A stretch of 64,000 nt of DNA from assembly GCF_008329525.1 (NCBI RefSeq), contig NZ_NPKQ01000005.1, forward strand, positions 186,001-250,000, given 5' to 3'. This DNA comes from Tardiphaga sp. P9-11 (GTDB lineage: Bacteria > Pseudomonadota > Alphaproteobacteria > Rhizobiales > Xanthobacteraceae). Below the pieces are notes generated by a model. It saw nothing but the letters and a program-made list of their open reading frames with translations. It was not told where the DNA came from and did no database searches. Made by a program: the position numbers and the translations under genes. Shown here piece after piece: positions 43,368 to 51,841 of the stretch (position 1 is its first letter; the number at the start of each line of letters is the position of its first letter).

Positions 43368-44777
43368 TCAACCGTGCGGAGCGACGAGCGGAGTGAGATG
43401 AGGGGCCGCGTTCGCATGCGTTTCCTCGGGCGTACCACCCGCATCGATCAAGGGCCATTCGATGTGATCTGTGTCCAAATGCTCCTGCATGTGCGCAACA
43501 GCGGTTGACGCGTCGGAGGCGTCGTTGTGTCGCCCGGCGATACGGTTGAGGCGAACCGACAGGTCCGCGTGCAGGAACAGGCCGATATGGAGTACAGTCC
43601 GTGGTTCGGCCAGGGTGAACGCGCGCCGTTCCTCCTGCCGCAGGAACGCAGCGTCGAGCACGACGGCGTGGCCGTGCGAGGCAATGCGGCCGGCGGACGA
43701 GATCAGTTCATCATAAACCTGCTCAGTCACCTCCGCTGCATAGGCCGATCCGGGCAGGCGGCTATGTTCGTGGGCGCCGAACATCGCCTTGCGAATGACG
43801 TCGGAGCGAACAACCACGGCGCCCGGTGCAGGACCGAGGGACGGCGCAACCGCGCGTGCAAGAACGCTCTTGCCCGTGCCGGATAGTCCACCGATCGCGA
43901 TCATTCCACCGGGCGGCGGCCTAATAAGCTGGATCGCCAGTTCGAAATACCGTTTGGCTTCTGCCGCAACCTGCTGATCCCCGCCGGATTGTTCCGCTCT
44001 TGTAAACAGCACGTGCGCCCTGATCGCGGCGCGAATGGATAGAAAAAGCGGGAATACGGCTAGTGCGGCAAGGTGCGAGGGATCGCCTTGTGTGAGATAG
44101 CGATTGAACAGGACGTTCGCGGCATTTCGTTGACCGTGGTGGATCAGATCCATGAGCACGAAGCCGAGATCGTACAATACATCGGTGGTTGCTATCGCAG
44201 GATCGAACTCTATGGCGTCGAACAGCACCGGTTTTCCGTCGATGAGCGTGATGTTTCCCAAATGCAGGTCGCCGTGGCAGCGTCGTACGAAGCCGGCATC
44301 GGCCCGGCGTTCCAGGTACGTTCTCTGGGCGTTGCTTGCAGCGTGGCTATCATGATTTGCACGGTTGTGCGCGTTTAGTATCGCGTCACTGATCTGTTCA
44401 GCCAGCTCGGGCGTGATGTCGGCCTTCGCCGCGATGCGATCCAAGCCTGCGGTCTCATCGAACCGCTTCATCTCCACCGCCCATTCCACGGGCGATCCCT
44501 CTCCGTCGATGGAGAACCCTTCCGAATGATGTGTGATAGGGATCACACGTCGGTAGAGGTCGGGCGCAAACGGCATATTGACTTCAAGTTCCGCCTGACA
44601 GGCGATCCGTCGCTTCGCAAGGGTTGAATAGTCGAGAAACGGTAGCCGAATGGCGCGCTTGATCTTCAGGACGCGTTCTTTACCGAGAAAAATGATTGAT
44701 GCATGGGTGTCGACGCGTTTCATTCCGGCCTCGCTAAGACCAACAAATGCGAGTACCGCGTCCTGTTGGAAAGCCAC
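43368..44777 (-). CDS. APH-like kinase fused to AAA/P-loop kinase (COG2187 + COG0645)
   Basis: 469 residues from the GTG at 44777, chosen because AAGGAG lies 9 nt upstream and the family typically begins near QDAVLAF; the frame is open to 44882, which would overlap the previous gene. The N-terminal half is an aminoglycoside-phosphotransferase-like kinase (TRVDTHASIIFLG-like start KRVDTHASIIFLGKERVLKI, catalytic HGDLHLGN, metal-binding DAIEFD). The C-terminal half is a P-loop kinase (GGLSGTGKSVLAR). Substrates of this family are not known. It lies in a minus-strand unit after a CBS-BON gene and before CHAD, and all three may be read from the FixK box at 45759. Confidence 0.87.
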   Translation of the reverse strand: MAFQQDAVLAFVGLSEAGMKRVDTHASIIFLGKERVLKIKRAIRLPFLDYSTLAKRRIACQAELEVNMPFAPDLYRRVIPITHHSEGFSIDGEGSPVEWAVEMKRFDETAGLDRIAAKADITPELAEQISDAILNAHNRANHDSHAASNAQRTYLERRADAGFVRRCHGDLHLGNITLIDGKPVLFDAIEFDPAIATTDVLYDLGFVLMDLIHHGQRNAANVLFNRYLTQGDPSHLAALAVFPLFLSIRAAIRAHVLFTRAEQSGGDQQVAAEAKRYFELAIQLIRPPPGGMIAIGGLSGTGKSVLARAVAPSLGPAPGAVVVRSDVIRKAMFGAHEHSRLPGSAYAAEVTEQVYDELISSAGRIASHGHAVVLDAAFLRQEERRAFTLAEPRTVLHIGLFLHADLSVRLNRIAGRHNDASDASTAVAHMQEHLDTDHIEWPLIDAGGTPEETHANAAPHLTPLVAPHG

Positions 44778-44844
44778 CAGATCATTCTCCTTGGTTGGCA
44801 CGGCAGCAGTCGGGAAACCGGAAAGCGGCCGTGGATCCAATTGC

Positions 44845-45531
44845 TCAGGTGCCGAAAACCGGCATTTCGAGCAAGTGGTCATTGACCAGAGTCACGCCGG
44901 GGTGCAGCTCTGCTGCAACGCGAATGGCATTGCGCTCCTCGTCAGATTCGACACCACCCCATATGTCGACGATGCCGTTGCTAACAGTGATGTTCAAGTG
45001 GTGCGGGTGAGCCCATGGCAGCGTCTTCAACTTGCCCATGAGTGCGTCTCGGATCGTTTCGTCGGTGAGCGTCACCTCGATCTCGGGCCGAGCGCCCGCG
45101 ACCAGTTGGACGATATTCGAACGACTGACAATGCCGACGAGTGTACCCTCGGTATCCACGATCGGAACGCGCTTGATGTGGTTCTCCTCGAGCAGGCCGG
45201 CAATCTCGTAAACCTCGGTGTCCGGTGCTGCGGTTATGACATCGCGAGACATGATATCCTGAATCTTCACGCTGTGCGACTTGACGTAATCCCCTGCCAC
45301 TGTGTGATTTCCAGCAAGCATATGGACCCACCACGAATAGTGGTTCTCGGTACCGGCTTCGACGCGGCGCAGCAGATCCCCTTCCGTCACGATTCCGGCC
45401 GGCTTGCCGGAACCGTCCACCACGGGTAACGAGCTGATCTGCTTTTCGACCAGAAGCTTCGCCACATCGCGAACCGTTGCTGTCAATCCGATCGTGATGA
45501 CTGGAGAAATCATTAGATCGCGTGCCTTCAT
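44845..45531 (-). CDS. CBS-pair protein with C-terminal BON domain
   Basis: 228 residues from the ATG at 45531 (GAGGAG upstream); 71 further open codons lie in the leader and are not protein-like. CBS 1: ARDLMISPVITIGLTATVRD, SSLPVVDGSG, GIVTEGDLLRR. CBS 2: IQDIMSRDVITAAPDTEVYE, KRVPIVDTEG, GIVSRSNIVQL. BON at about 155-225 (IRDALMGKLKTL ... NGIVDIWGGV). It has the same architecture as the protein at 39119-39841 and is probably a paralogue. It leads the unit with the two-domain kinase and the CHAD gene. Confidence 0.9.
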   Translation of the reverse strand: MKARDLMISPVITIGLTATVRDVAKLLVEKQISSLPVVDGSGKPAGIVTEGDLLRRVEAGTENHYSWWVHMLAGNHTVAGDYVKSHSVKIQDIMSRDVITAAPDTEVYEIAGLLEENHIKRVPIVDTEGTLVGIVSRSNIVQLVAGARPEIEVTLTDETIRDALMGKLKTLPWAHPHHLNITVSNGIVDIWGGVESDEERNAIRVAAELHPGVTLVNDHLLEMPVFGT

Positions 45532-45758
45532 GGGACGTTCTCCTCTCGTGGAACTTCGCAAGATGATGACTGATGGGGTATTCGGGATCTCGGCATCCGC
45601 AAATGCATCGCTCATCTGGAACGCAGCCAGCATGGCAGTTCGCGGTGTACTATCTTTGATCTTCCTCAAAATCGTATTTGGGACGGAGGCAAGCTTATCC
45701 TTCGCGGTAAGGCATTGGCGTGAAGCCGGAACACCAAAAGGCAACGTAGGTCGCTTGT

Positions 45759-45772
45759 TTGACTTTGCGCAA
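45759..45772. promoter_or_regulatory. FixK box 3 (divergent CBS genes)
   Basis: TTGA-CTTTGC-GCAA matches the consensus exactly. Predicted starts: rightward near 45807, giving a 132-nt leader before the CBS gene at 45939; leftward near 45724, giving a 193-nt leader before the CBS-BON gene. The longer leaders make direction uncertain. Confidence 0.68.
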
Positions 45773-45938
45773 AGTCGATCCTCGGAAGTTGGCTATGATC
45801 AGCACACCAGACAGACGCTGACAAAATTCAAACTGTTGATGGCGCGGTTCGATGCTCCATTCAGCAATGAACACGTGGGCTGCCCGGCGCGCTGCGGTGT
45901 CCCGTGTGACGCCAGACCAAACGCGGAGGAGCGAACAG

Positions 45939-46415
45939 ATGTACGAGTTTCTGGAAGAGACAGTCGGGGCGGCCATGACAACGCCCTGCAAGCACGTTGC
46001 TCCGGAATTGACCGTCGGTGATCTGCACCGACTATTCGATGCAGATCACGTTGAGGCGTTTCCGGTCGTCCGGAATGGCCATGTCATCGGGATCGTGTCG
46101 AAGTTTGATGCTTTGCGACCGTTCGCTTTTGGTACGGCGGAGATTGTCCCGCATTATGACGACGTCATGGGAACAGTTGTGGAGGAGATCATGTCCCACA
46201 ATGTGATCTCTGTGACCGCCGATGCGCGTCTCACGCGTGTCCTACAGACCATGGTGCAGCACAAGATCAAGAGTGTCCCGGTGCTCGATCACGAGAAAAG
46301 ACTGGTTGGCATCGTCGCGCGAGAGGATGTTTTCCGCGCACTGCGAAGATGCACGAAGGGCGAGCAAGCATCGCAGCGCGCGGCGAGAGTAGTGGCATGT
46401 CAACATATCGACTGA
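45939..46415 (+). CDS. CBS-pair protein coupled to a Pat-like acetyltransferase
   Basis: 158 residues from the ATG at 45939 (GGAGGAG upstream). CBS 1: VGAAMTTPCKHVAPELTVGD, AFPVVRNG, GIVSKFDALR. CBS 2: VEEIMSHNVISVTADARLTR, KSVPVLDHEK, GIVAREDVFRAL. The 3' end overlaps the start of the acyl-CoA synthetase/acetyltransferase gene by 19 bp, so the two are made together. An energy-sensing CBS protein controlling or marking the output of a protein acetyltransferase is a reasonable hypothesis but is not shown by sequence. Confidence 0.9.
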   Translation: MYEFLEETVGAAMTTPCKHVAPELTVGDLHRLFDADHVEAFPVVRNGHVIGIVSKFDALRPFAFGTAEIVPHYDDVMGTVVEEIMSHNVISVTADARLTRVLQTMVQHKIKSVPVLDHEKRLVGIVAREDVFRALRRCTKGEQASQRAARVVACQHID

Positions 46416-49102
46416 ACAAGCTGTTGGCCCCCGGGTCGATAGCGCTGGTCGGTGGCAGCACGCGCGCGAGTTCGTTGGGCACTGCCGTCATGCGTAACAT
46501 TCGTGCGGCAGAGTTCGCTGGCGAATTTGCCGTCGTCAACCCCGTTCACCGTGAGATCGATGGCCATCAGACATACAATTCGATCGATGCGCTGCCGTTT
46601 ATCCCGGATCTGGTCGTCGTCTCTGCGCCGGCCGCGGCAGTTCCCGGCATCATTGTCGAGGCTGCCGCGAGGGGTGTTGCGGGCGCGGTCATTCTCAGCG
46701 CGGGCCTCGGTCATGGTGAGCACTCCGTTGCCGCGGCAGCGCTTAGTGCTGCGCGGAAGGCGGGCTTGCGGTTGATCGGGCCGAACTGCTTCGGTCTGCT
46801 TTTGCCAGGCTGCCGCCTCAATGCGAGCTTCGCCGCCCATATGCCGCGGGACGGGTCATTGGCCCTCATTTCTCAGTCAGGCGCGATCGTAGCCGGAATG
46901 GTGGACTGGGCGGCGAAACGCTCCGTAGGATTCTCGGGTATTGTATCCGTCGGTGACCAGCTCGATGTCGATGTTGCCGATTGTCTCGATTTTTTCGCTG
47001 AGGATTCACAAACCCGCGCGATCCTGCTTTATTTAGAGGCCATCCCCGACGCACGAAAATTCATGTCAGCCGCACGCGCAGCTGCACGGGTGAAACCTGT
47101 CGTAGTGGTCAAGGCTGGCCGGATGGCACAGGGCGCAAAGGCGGCAGCGACGCATACTGGCGCGCTGGCCGGAGCGGATGCCGTTTATGACGCCGCCTTC
47201 CGCCGTGCGGGTCTGCTGCGCGTGTTCGACCTCCGGGAGCTTTTCGATTGCGCTGAGGTGCTTGCGGGGGGCAATGAGCCGCGCGGAAAGCGACTTGCCA
47301 TTCTCACCAACGGAGGAGGGCTCGGTATTCTTGCCGTGGACCGGCTGGTGGAGCTCGGCGGCGTTGTTGCCGACGTAGGCAGTGCGGCCCTTGCTGCGCT
47401 AAATGATGGGCTACGCCGAGGGTGGTCGGGATCGAACCCGGTCGACATCGGCGGAGATGCGGATTCGGACGCCTATCGCGCCTCGCTAGGAGCGCTGCTC
47501 GATGATGCCGACAATGACGCCGTCCTGGTGATGAACGTCCAGACCGCGATAGCTGACCCCGTCGCCATCGCGAGGGCGGTTTCGGACGCAGTGGCCGTGC
47601 ACCGCGAACGGTTCGAGCCGTCCTCCAAACCGGTGTTGGCCGCCTTCATCGGCGCCGATCCGAAGGTCACGGCACTTCTTGAGTCGGCAGCCATCCCCAA
47701 TTTTTTGACCGAGGACGACGCAATACGCGCGTTTATGTATCGTGTGCATCATCATGACACGATGCAGGCATTGATGGCGACGCCACCCAGCGACATGGAG
47801 ACCGTCAAGGCTGATCGTGTGACGGCGCAGCGCATTCTAGAAGATGCGATGAGGGACGGGCGGACATGGTTGGATCCATTGGAGATCGCGACTATCTTTG
47901 AGGCTTATACGATCCCGATTGTGCCGACCCGTAAAGCCTCGAACATGAATGAGGCCATCTCTCTAGCGGAAGGCTTCTTCCGACAGGGCTACGCAGTGGC
48001 CATGAAGATCCTGTCACCCGATATCGTGCACAAGTCAGATGTCGGCGGGGTGGCACTCGGTCTGCACGACGCAGACGCGGTGCGTCTCGCTTACGCGACG
48101 ATGATGGAATCGGCGACAATCAAATGTCCACAGGCTCGGATCGCCGGCGTCATCCTGCAGCCGATGATCGTGCGCCCGCATGCGCGCGAGTTGATCGCGG
48201 GACTCGCTGACGATCCGACGTTCGGACCTGTGGTGGTCTTCGGACATGGTGGTACCGCGGTCGAAATCATCAACGACAAAGCATTGGCGCTGCCACCGCT
48301 GGATATGCAATTGGCGGAAGATCTGGTGCAACGCACCGCAATCGCTCGGCAATTAGCCGCTTATCGTGATGTTGCCGCTGTCAAGGTGGATGCCGTGCAA
48401 CTGACGCTGGTCAAGCTTTCACAGATGGCTGTGGACCTGCCGCTTATCAGTGGGCTCGACATAAATCCGCTGCTCGCGGACGAGAATGGTGTGCTTGCGC
48501 TGGATGCCCGGATTGCCGTGGCGCCGCCGCACAGGATGTTTCCTGGTCAGACGCGTCTGGCCGTTCGGCCTTATCCCGCTGCATGGCAGCACGACGTCGT
48601 TCTTCGCGGCGGCGCGACGATCCTTTTACGTCCAGTGAAACCGGAGGACGAGGTCGGCATTCACCATCTCCTGACGCATACCGATGCCCGAGATCTTCAT
48701 TCTCGGTTTCTCGGTACCATCAAGCAATTTCCGCACACCTTTGTCGCCCGCCTGACGCAACTCGACTACGCGCGAGCAATGGCCTTCGCAGCGGTCGCCC
48801 CCGAGAGCGGCGAAATTCTTGGAGTGGCTCGCCTACACTCCGATTCTATGTACAGGATGGCGGAGTATGCGGTTCTGGTGCGCTCCGATATGAAGGGACA
48901 GGGCCTCGGCTGGACCTTGATGACTGAACTGATCCGTTACGCCAGAAGCGAGGGCCTTATCGAATTGCACGGCGACGTACTGCAATCCAATGACGAGATG
49001 CTGCAAATGTGCCGGGCTTTGGGATTTCAAGTTTCGAGTGATCCGGAGGATCCAGCGATCGCTCTTGTCTCGCTGGATTTGAACGCGCCAACCGTTGCTT
49101 AG
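46397..49102 (+). CDS. Pat-like protein: NDP-forming acyl-CoA synthetase domain fused to GNAT acetyltransferase
   Basis: 901 residues from the ATG at 46397. The CoA-binding Rossmann domain is at about 8-130 (APGSIALVGGSTRASSLGTA). Succinyl-CoA-synthetase-like flavodoxin domains follow (LIGPNCFGLL, LISQSGAIVAGMVDWA). An ATP-grasp domain covers about 480-690 (YAVAMKILSPDIVHKSDVGG, VVVFGHGGTAVEI, GLDINPLLA). The GNAT domain is C-terminal, about 735-895 (ILLRPVKPEDE, EYAVLVRSDMKGQGLGWTLM). This is the order of Salmonella Pat, which acetylates lysines such as that of acetyl-CoA synthetase using acetyl-CoA. The phosphoglycohistidine GPNCFG region looks intact, which leaves residual ligase activity open. 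It overlaps the CBS gene in front and ends tail-to-tail with 49099. Confidence 0.9.
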   Translation: MSTYRLNKLLAPGSIALVGGSTRASSLGTAVMRNIRAAEFAGEFAVVNPVHREIDGHQTYNSIDALPFIPDLVVVSAPAAAVPGIIVEAAARGVAGAVILSAGLGHGEHSVAAAALSAARKAGLRLIGPNCFGLLLPGCRLNASFAAHMPRDGSLALISQSGAIVAGMVDWAAKRSVGFSGIVSVGDQLDVDVADCLDFFAEDSQTRAILLYLEAIPDARKFMSAARAAARVKPVVVVKAGRMAQGAKAAATHTGALAGADAVYDAAFRRAGLLRVFDLRELFDCAEVLAGGNEPRGKRLAILTNGGGLGILAVDRLVELGGVVADVGSAALAALNDGLRRGWSGSNPVDIGGDADSDAYRASLGALLDDADNDAVLVMNVQTAIADPVAIARAVSDAVAVHRERFEPSSKPVLAAFIGADPKVTALLESAAIPNFLTEDDAIRAFMYRVHHHDTMQALMATPPSDMETVKADRVTAQRILEDAMRDGRTWLDPLEIATIFEAYTIPIVPTRKASNMNEAISLAEGFFRQGYAVAMKILSPDIVHKSDVGGVALGLHDADAVRLAYATMMESATIKCPQARIAGVILQPMIVRPHARELIAGLADDPTFGPVVVFGHGGTAVEIINDKALALPPLDMQLAEDLVQRTAIARQLAAYRDVAAVKVDAVQLTLVKLSQMAVDLPLISGLDINPLLADENGVLALDARIAVAPPHRMFPGQTRLAVRPYPAAWQHDVVLRGGATILLRPVKPEDEVGIHHLLTHTDARDLHSRFLGTIKQFPHTFVARLTQLDYARAMAFAAVAPESGEILGVARLHSDSMYRMAEYAVLVRSDMKGQGLGWTLMTELIRYARSEGLIELHGDVLQSNDEMLQMCRALGFQVSSDPEDPAIALVSLDLNAPTVA

Positions 49103-49509
49103 AGCGGCGTGACGGAAGCGACCCGGTAGGTGTGTGTCGCATTTGCTTCGCGCAACGACACGTATTCGCCCGGCCGGAAAGCTTCCGACTCAAAATGAAA
49201 TCCGGCTTCGTCCGGTGCGGCTCCGGCGACATCGTAATGAAAGGCCCAGCTTCCACCCGGCCGATGCACGAGATGGCCGCGGATATCGTCTCCGCCTGGA
49301 CGCAGGCGTGTGACGCGGCAGGCTTCGCGGTGCGACTTCCAAGCAGTGGCATCGATCCGTTCGCCGCTATCGAGAGGCGCGAGCAGCACATATCCGATCT
49401 CGGAACTTCCCTCCGGATGCTCGGTGTTACGGGCAAGTTCGAGGCGGATCCTGCGAAACATCGCAGGGAGATCGCTGTTGCGAATGGGTTGAAAAGTGCC
49501 GTTCTGCAT
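49099..49509 (-). CDS. Hypothetical protein, soluble
   Basis: 136 residues, no signal peptide or membrane segment. Segments FRRIRLELARNTEHPEGSSE, IGYVLLAPLDSGERIDATAW and FHFESEAFRPGEYVSLREAN look beta-rich; EYVSLRE with the closing THTYRVASV resembles a small barrel. No family recognised. It lies 33 bp behind the 83-residue gene and overlaps the end of the Pat-like gene by 4 bp on the other strand. As the second gene of a unit starting next to two FixK boxes, it is probably induced by low oxygen. Confidence 0.7.
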   Translation of the reverse strand: MQNGTFQPIRNSDLPAMFRRIRLELARNTEHPEGSSEIGYVLLAPLDSGERIDATAWKSHREACRVTRLRPGGDDIRGHLVHRPGGSWAFHYDVAGAAPDEAGFHFESEAFRPGEYVSLREANATHTYRVASVTPL

Positions 49510-49542
49510 GGCGTGTCCTTTGAATCCTGGTGATGTGAATGG

Positions 49543-49794
49543 TCAGAGTGGTTGGCGACGCATTTCGCTAGCCCTCGTGCGAGGCCTCGCGCGCAATGCC
49601 GCGCCGACAAGGATGCCGATCATGAGAGCGGAAACCAGTGTCGAGAATCCACGCTCGATCATCTCTCTTTCAAGAACGGAACGTTTGCGGGACAGCGCCC
49701 TGTCCAGCGCCGACCAACGATCTCCGATGCCTGAAGCGAGCCTGCAGCCTCCCGGCTTGAAATGGCGGTGCGTTCCAATGTGCTCCCACATCAT
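49543..49794 (-). CDS. Small single-pass membrane protein
   Basis: 83 residues. A polar, His/Arg-rich N-terminus (WEHIGTHRHFKPGGCR) is followed by a charged helix and one membrane span at about 50-68 (FSTLVSALMIGILVGAALRA), then a basic tail. No family recognised. It is the first gene leftward of the two FixK boxes at 49838 and 49881; the second would give a 52-nt leader for it. Confidence 0.6.
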   Translation of the reverse strand: MMWEHIGTHRHFKPGGCRLASGIGDRWSALDRALSRKRSVLEREMIERGFSTLVSALMIGILVGAALRARPRTRASEMRRQPL

Positions 49795-49837
49795 GCTCTC
49801 CTAGAAGGGCAGATTATGCCGGCCCCACTCAAGCATC

Positions 49838-49851
49838 TTGATGCACATCAA
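49838..49851. promoter_or_regulatory. FixK box 4 (Mla operon / small membrane gene)
   Basis: TTGA-TGCACA-TCAA is a perfect match and fully symmetric in its outer half-sites. Rightward class II spacing gives a start near 49886 and a 42-nt leader for the permease gene. Leftward it would leave only about 9 nt. It therefore fits the rightward operon better. Confidence 0.8.
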
Positions 49852-49880
49852 AACCGGAAACGGATTCGAGAAGACGCCTC

Positions 49881-49894
49881 TTGAGATTGATCAA
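49881..49894. promoter_or_regulatory. FixK box 5 (divergent small membrane gene)
   Basis: TTGA-GATTGA-TCAA is a perfect match. Leftward class II spacing gives a start near 49846 and a 52-nt leader for the gene at 49794. Rightward the start would fall on the permease ATG itself. Boxes 4 and 5 thus appear interleaved, each lying within the transcript start region of the other promoter. Confidence 0.75.
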
Positions 49895-49927
49895 AGCAGA
49901 CAGGTGTGGATCCTTCTACATGCGCAT

Positions 49928-51079
49928 ATGCGAAACGAGACGCACGCATCGGATCTGCTTCCGACTTTGACGACACAGGCACGTGACCCGCTTTCGCTTC
50001 GTGCGGGCGGTGCTTGGACCGTCGAGCATGCCGAGCTGATGGAACATCTCTGCCAAGACGTGACGCCGAATGTCCGCGGTGCGGTCGGCGCCGAACTCGA
50101 TCTGGCTGCGGTCACTGCGCTGGATACGTCTGGCGCCTGGCTTCTCGAGAAGCTGTCGCGCGCGCCGATCCATGGCGACGGCATCAAGGTTCGTTATCCC
50201 TCGGACACGCTCGTTGGGCTGCTTACCCAAGCCCACAAGCTCAACAGGTGCGCATCGAGCCCCGAACCACGCAAGGCTTGGCCGCTCGCGCAGCTTGATC
50301 GAGCCACCGACTATATGGCGGGCGTATCCCATGATGCCGTCGCGTTCTTGCATCTGCTGGGGGCCGTCTGTACGAGCCTTGGACGCATCATTCTGCATCC
50401 TTCGCGACTGCGTTTGACCTCGACCGTGTACCAGCTGTTTCGCGTGGGTTGGCAGGCGATCCCGATCATGGTGCTCATCACGTTTTTGATCGGCGCGATC
50501 ATCGCCCAGCAGGGCATCTTTCATTTCCGACGGTTTGGCGCTGAATCCTACGTGGTCGACATGGTCGGCATTCTGGTGATGCGCGAAATTGGCGTTCTGA
50601 TCGTTGCCATCATGGTCGCTGGGCGTTCCGGGAGCGCCTATACAGCTGAAATCGGTGCCATGAAGATGCGGGAGGAAATCGACGCCCTAATCACGATGGA
50701 GCGCGATCCTATCGAGGTGCTGATCGTCCCGCGCGTGCTGGCGTTGGTATTGGCACTCCCGATCCTGGCGTTCCTTGGTTCACTGGCTGCGCTCTATGGC
50801 GGAGGCCTGATCGCCTGGCTGTATGGCGGCATGAGCCCCGCGATCTTCATCGCGCGTTTGCACGAAGCGGTTTCGGTGACCCATTTTGAGGTCGGCCTGA
50901 TCAAGGCACCGTTCATGGCGCTTGTCATCGGAATTGTGGCCGCAATGGAAGGGCTGCGCGTGAAGGGAAGTGCCGAGTCGCTCGGCCGGCAAACCACAGC
51001 TTCGGTCGTAAAATCGATCTTTCTTGTCATCGTTATCGACGGTGTGTTTGCCGTGTTCTTCGCATCGATCGGGATGTAG
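49928..51079 (+). CDS. MlaE-type permease with N-terminal STAS-like domain
   Basis: 383 residues from the ATG at 49928; the frame is open to 49838, but that part is occupied by the FixK boxes. Residues about 20-105 form a STAS-like domain (LRAGGAWTVEHAELMEHL, AELDLAAVTALDTSGAW), the role played by the separate MlaB in Escherichia coli. Then follows the MlaE permease (QAIPIMVLITFLIGAIIAQQ, AGRSGSAYTAEIGAMKMREE, EIDALITMERDP). It forms the inner-membrane part of an MCE lipid transporter between inner and outer membranes. ATPase and MCE genes follow within 4 and 9 bp. Confidence 0.9.
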   Translation: MRNETHASDLLPTLTTQARDPLSLRAGGAWTVEHAELMEHLCQDVTPNVRGAVGAELDLAAVTALDTSGAWLLEKLSRAPIHGDGIKVRYPSDTLVGLLTQAHKLNRCASSPEPRKAWPLAQLDRATDYMAGVSHDAVAFLHLLGAVCTSLGRIILHPSRLRLTSTVYQLFRVGWQAIPIMVLITFLIGAIIAQQGIFHFRRFGAESYVVDMVGILVMREIGVLIVAIMVAGRSGSAYTAEIGAMKMREEIDALITMERDPIEVLIVPRVLALVLALPILAFLGSLAALYGGGLIAWLYGGMSPAIFIARLHEAVSVTHFEVGLIKAPFMALVIGIVAAMEGLRVKGSAESLGRQTTASVVKSIFLVIVIDGVFAVFFASIGM

Positions 51080-51082
51080 GAC

Positions 51083-51832
51083 ATGGGCGAAAATAATGCG
51101 GCAATCCAGATCGACGATCTCGTTGTCGGCTTCGGCCGTCACGTCGTCATCGATCGGCTGTCGCTAACGGTGCGGCGCGGCGAGACGATGGGCCTCGTCG
51201 GCGCCTCGGGCGGCGGAAAATCGGTGCTGATGCGCGCGATGATAGGACTGCTGCCGAAGCGAGGCGGTGAGATACGCATCGATCCACAAATCGAGCGACG
51301 CGCGGTCAATCGCCTCGGCGTGCTGTTCCAGCAGGGCGCTCTGTTCTCATCCTTGAACGCGCGGCAAAATGTGCAGTTCCCGCTGCGCGAGAACATCAAT
51401 ATCTCGGATGAATTGCTGGACGAAATCGCCAACGCCAAACTGGAAATGGTGGGGTTGACGCCGGCAGATGGCGAGAAGTTTCCCTCGGAACTGTCGGGTG
51501 GAATGACTAAACGTGTCGCGCTGGCCCGCGCGCTGGCGCTGGACCCAGCCATTTTGTTTCTGGACGAACCGACCTCCGGGCTCGATCCGATTGCTGCCGG
51601 CGAATTCGATGCCCTTATCACTGTTTTGCAGAAGACGCTCGGCCTGACGGTGTTCATGGTTACGCATGACCTGAGCAGTCTCGCTTCGATCTGTAACCGC
51701 GTAGCCGCGCTTGCCGACGGAAAAATCGTTGCTCTCGGCTCCCTCGACGAAGTCCGCGCTTCGGATCATCCATGGGTCAGAAGTTACTTCCACGGCGTTC
51801 GCGCCAAGATGATCCACAGCCCCGGCCAGTAG
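51083..51832 (+). CDS. MlaF-type ABC ATPase of an MCE lipid transporter
   Basis: 249 residues: Walker A GASGGGKS near 40, Q-loop VLFQQGALFSSL, signature LSGGMTKRVALARAL, Walker B ILFLDEPTSGLDP and the switch HDL. SGGMTKRV in place of SGGQ is characteristic of MlaF/Mkl ATPases. It powers the permease encoded 3 bp upstream; the MCE subunit follows 9 bp downstream. Confidence 0.93.
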   Translation: MGENNAAIQIDDLVVGFGRHVVIDRLSLTVRRGETMGLVGASGGGKSVLMRAMIGLLPKRGGEIRIDPQIERRAVNRLGVLFQQGALFSSLNARQNVQFPLRENINISDELLDEIANAKLEMVGLTPADGEKFPSELSGGMTKRVALARALALDPAILFLDEPTSGLDPIAAGEFDALITVLQKTLGLTVFMVTHDLSSLASICNRVAALADGKIVALGSLDEVRASDHPWVRSYFHGVRAKMIHSPGQ

Positions 51833-51841
51833 GAGACGATT

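Noticed and set aside
47420-47450. tRNA-like string GGGATCGAACCC
   Set aside because: It falls inside the Pat-like coding sequence and no acceptor or anticodon stems surround it.
49838-49927. Earlier TTG start for the MlaE-type gene
   Set aside because: The start codon would be the first bases of a perfect FixK box and a second box lies inside the extra 30 codons, so this stretch is promoter, not coding.
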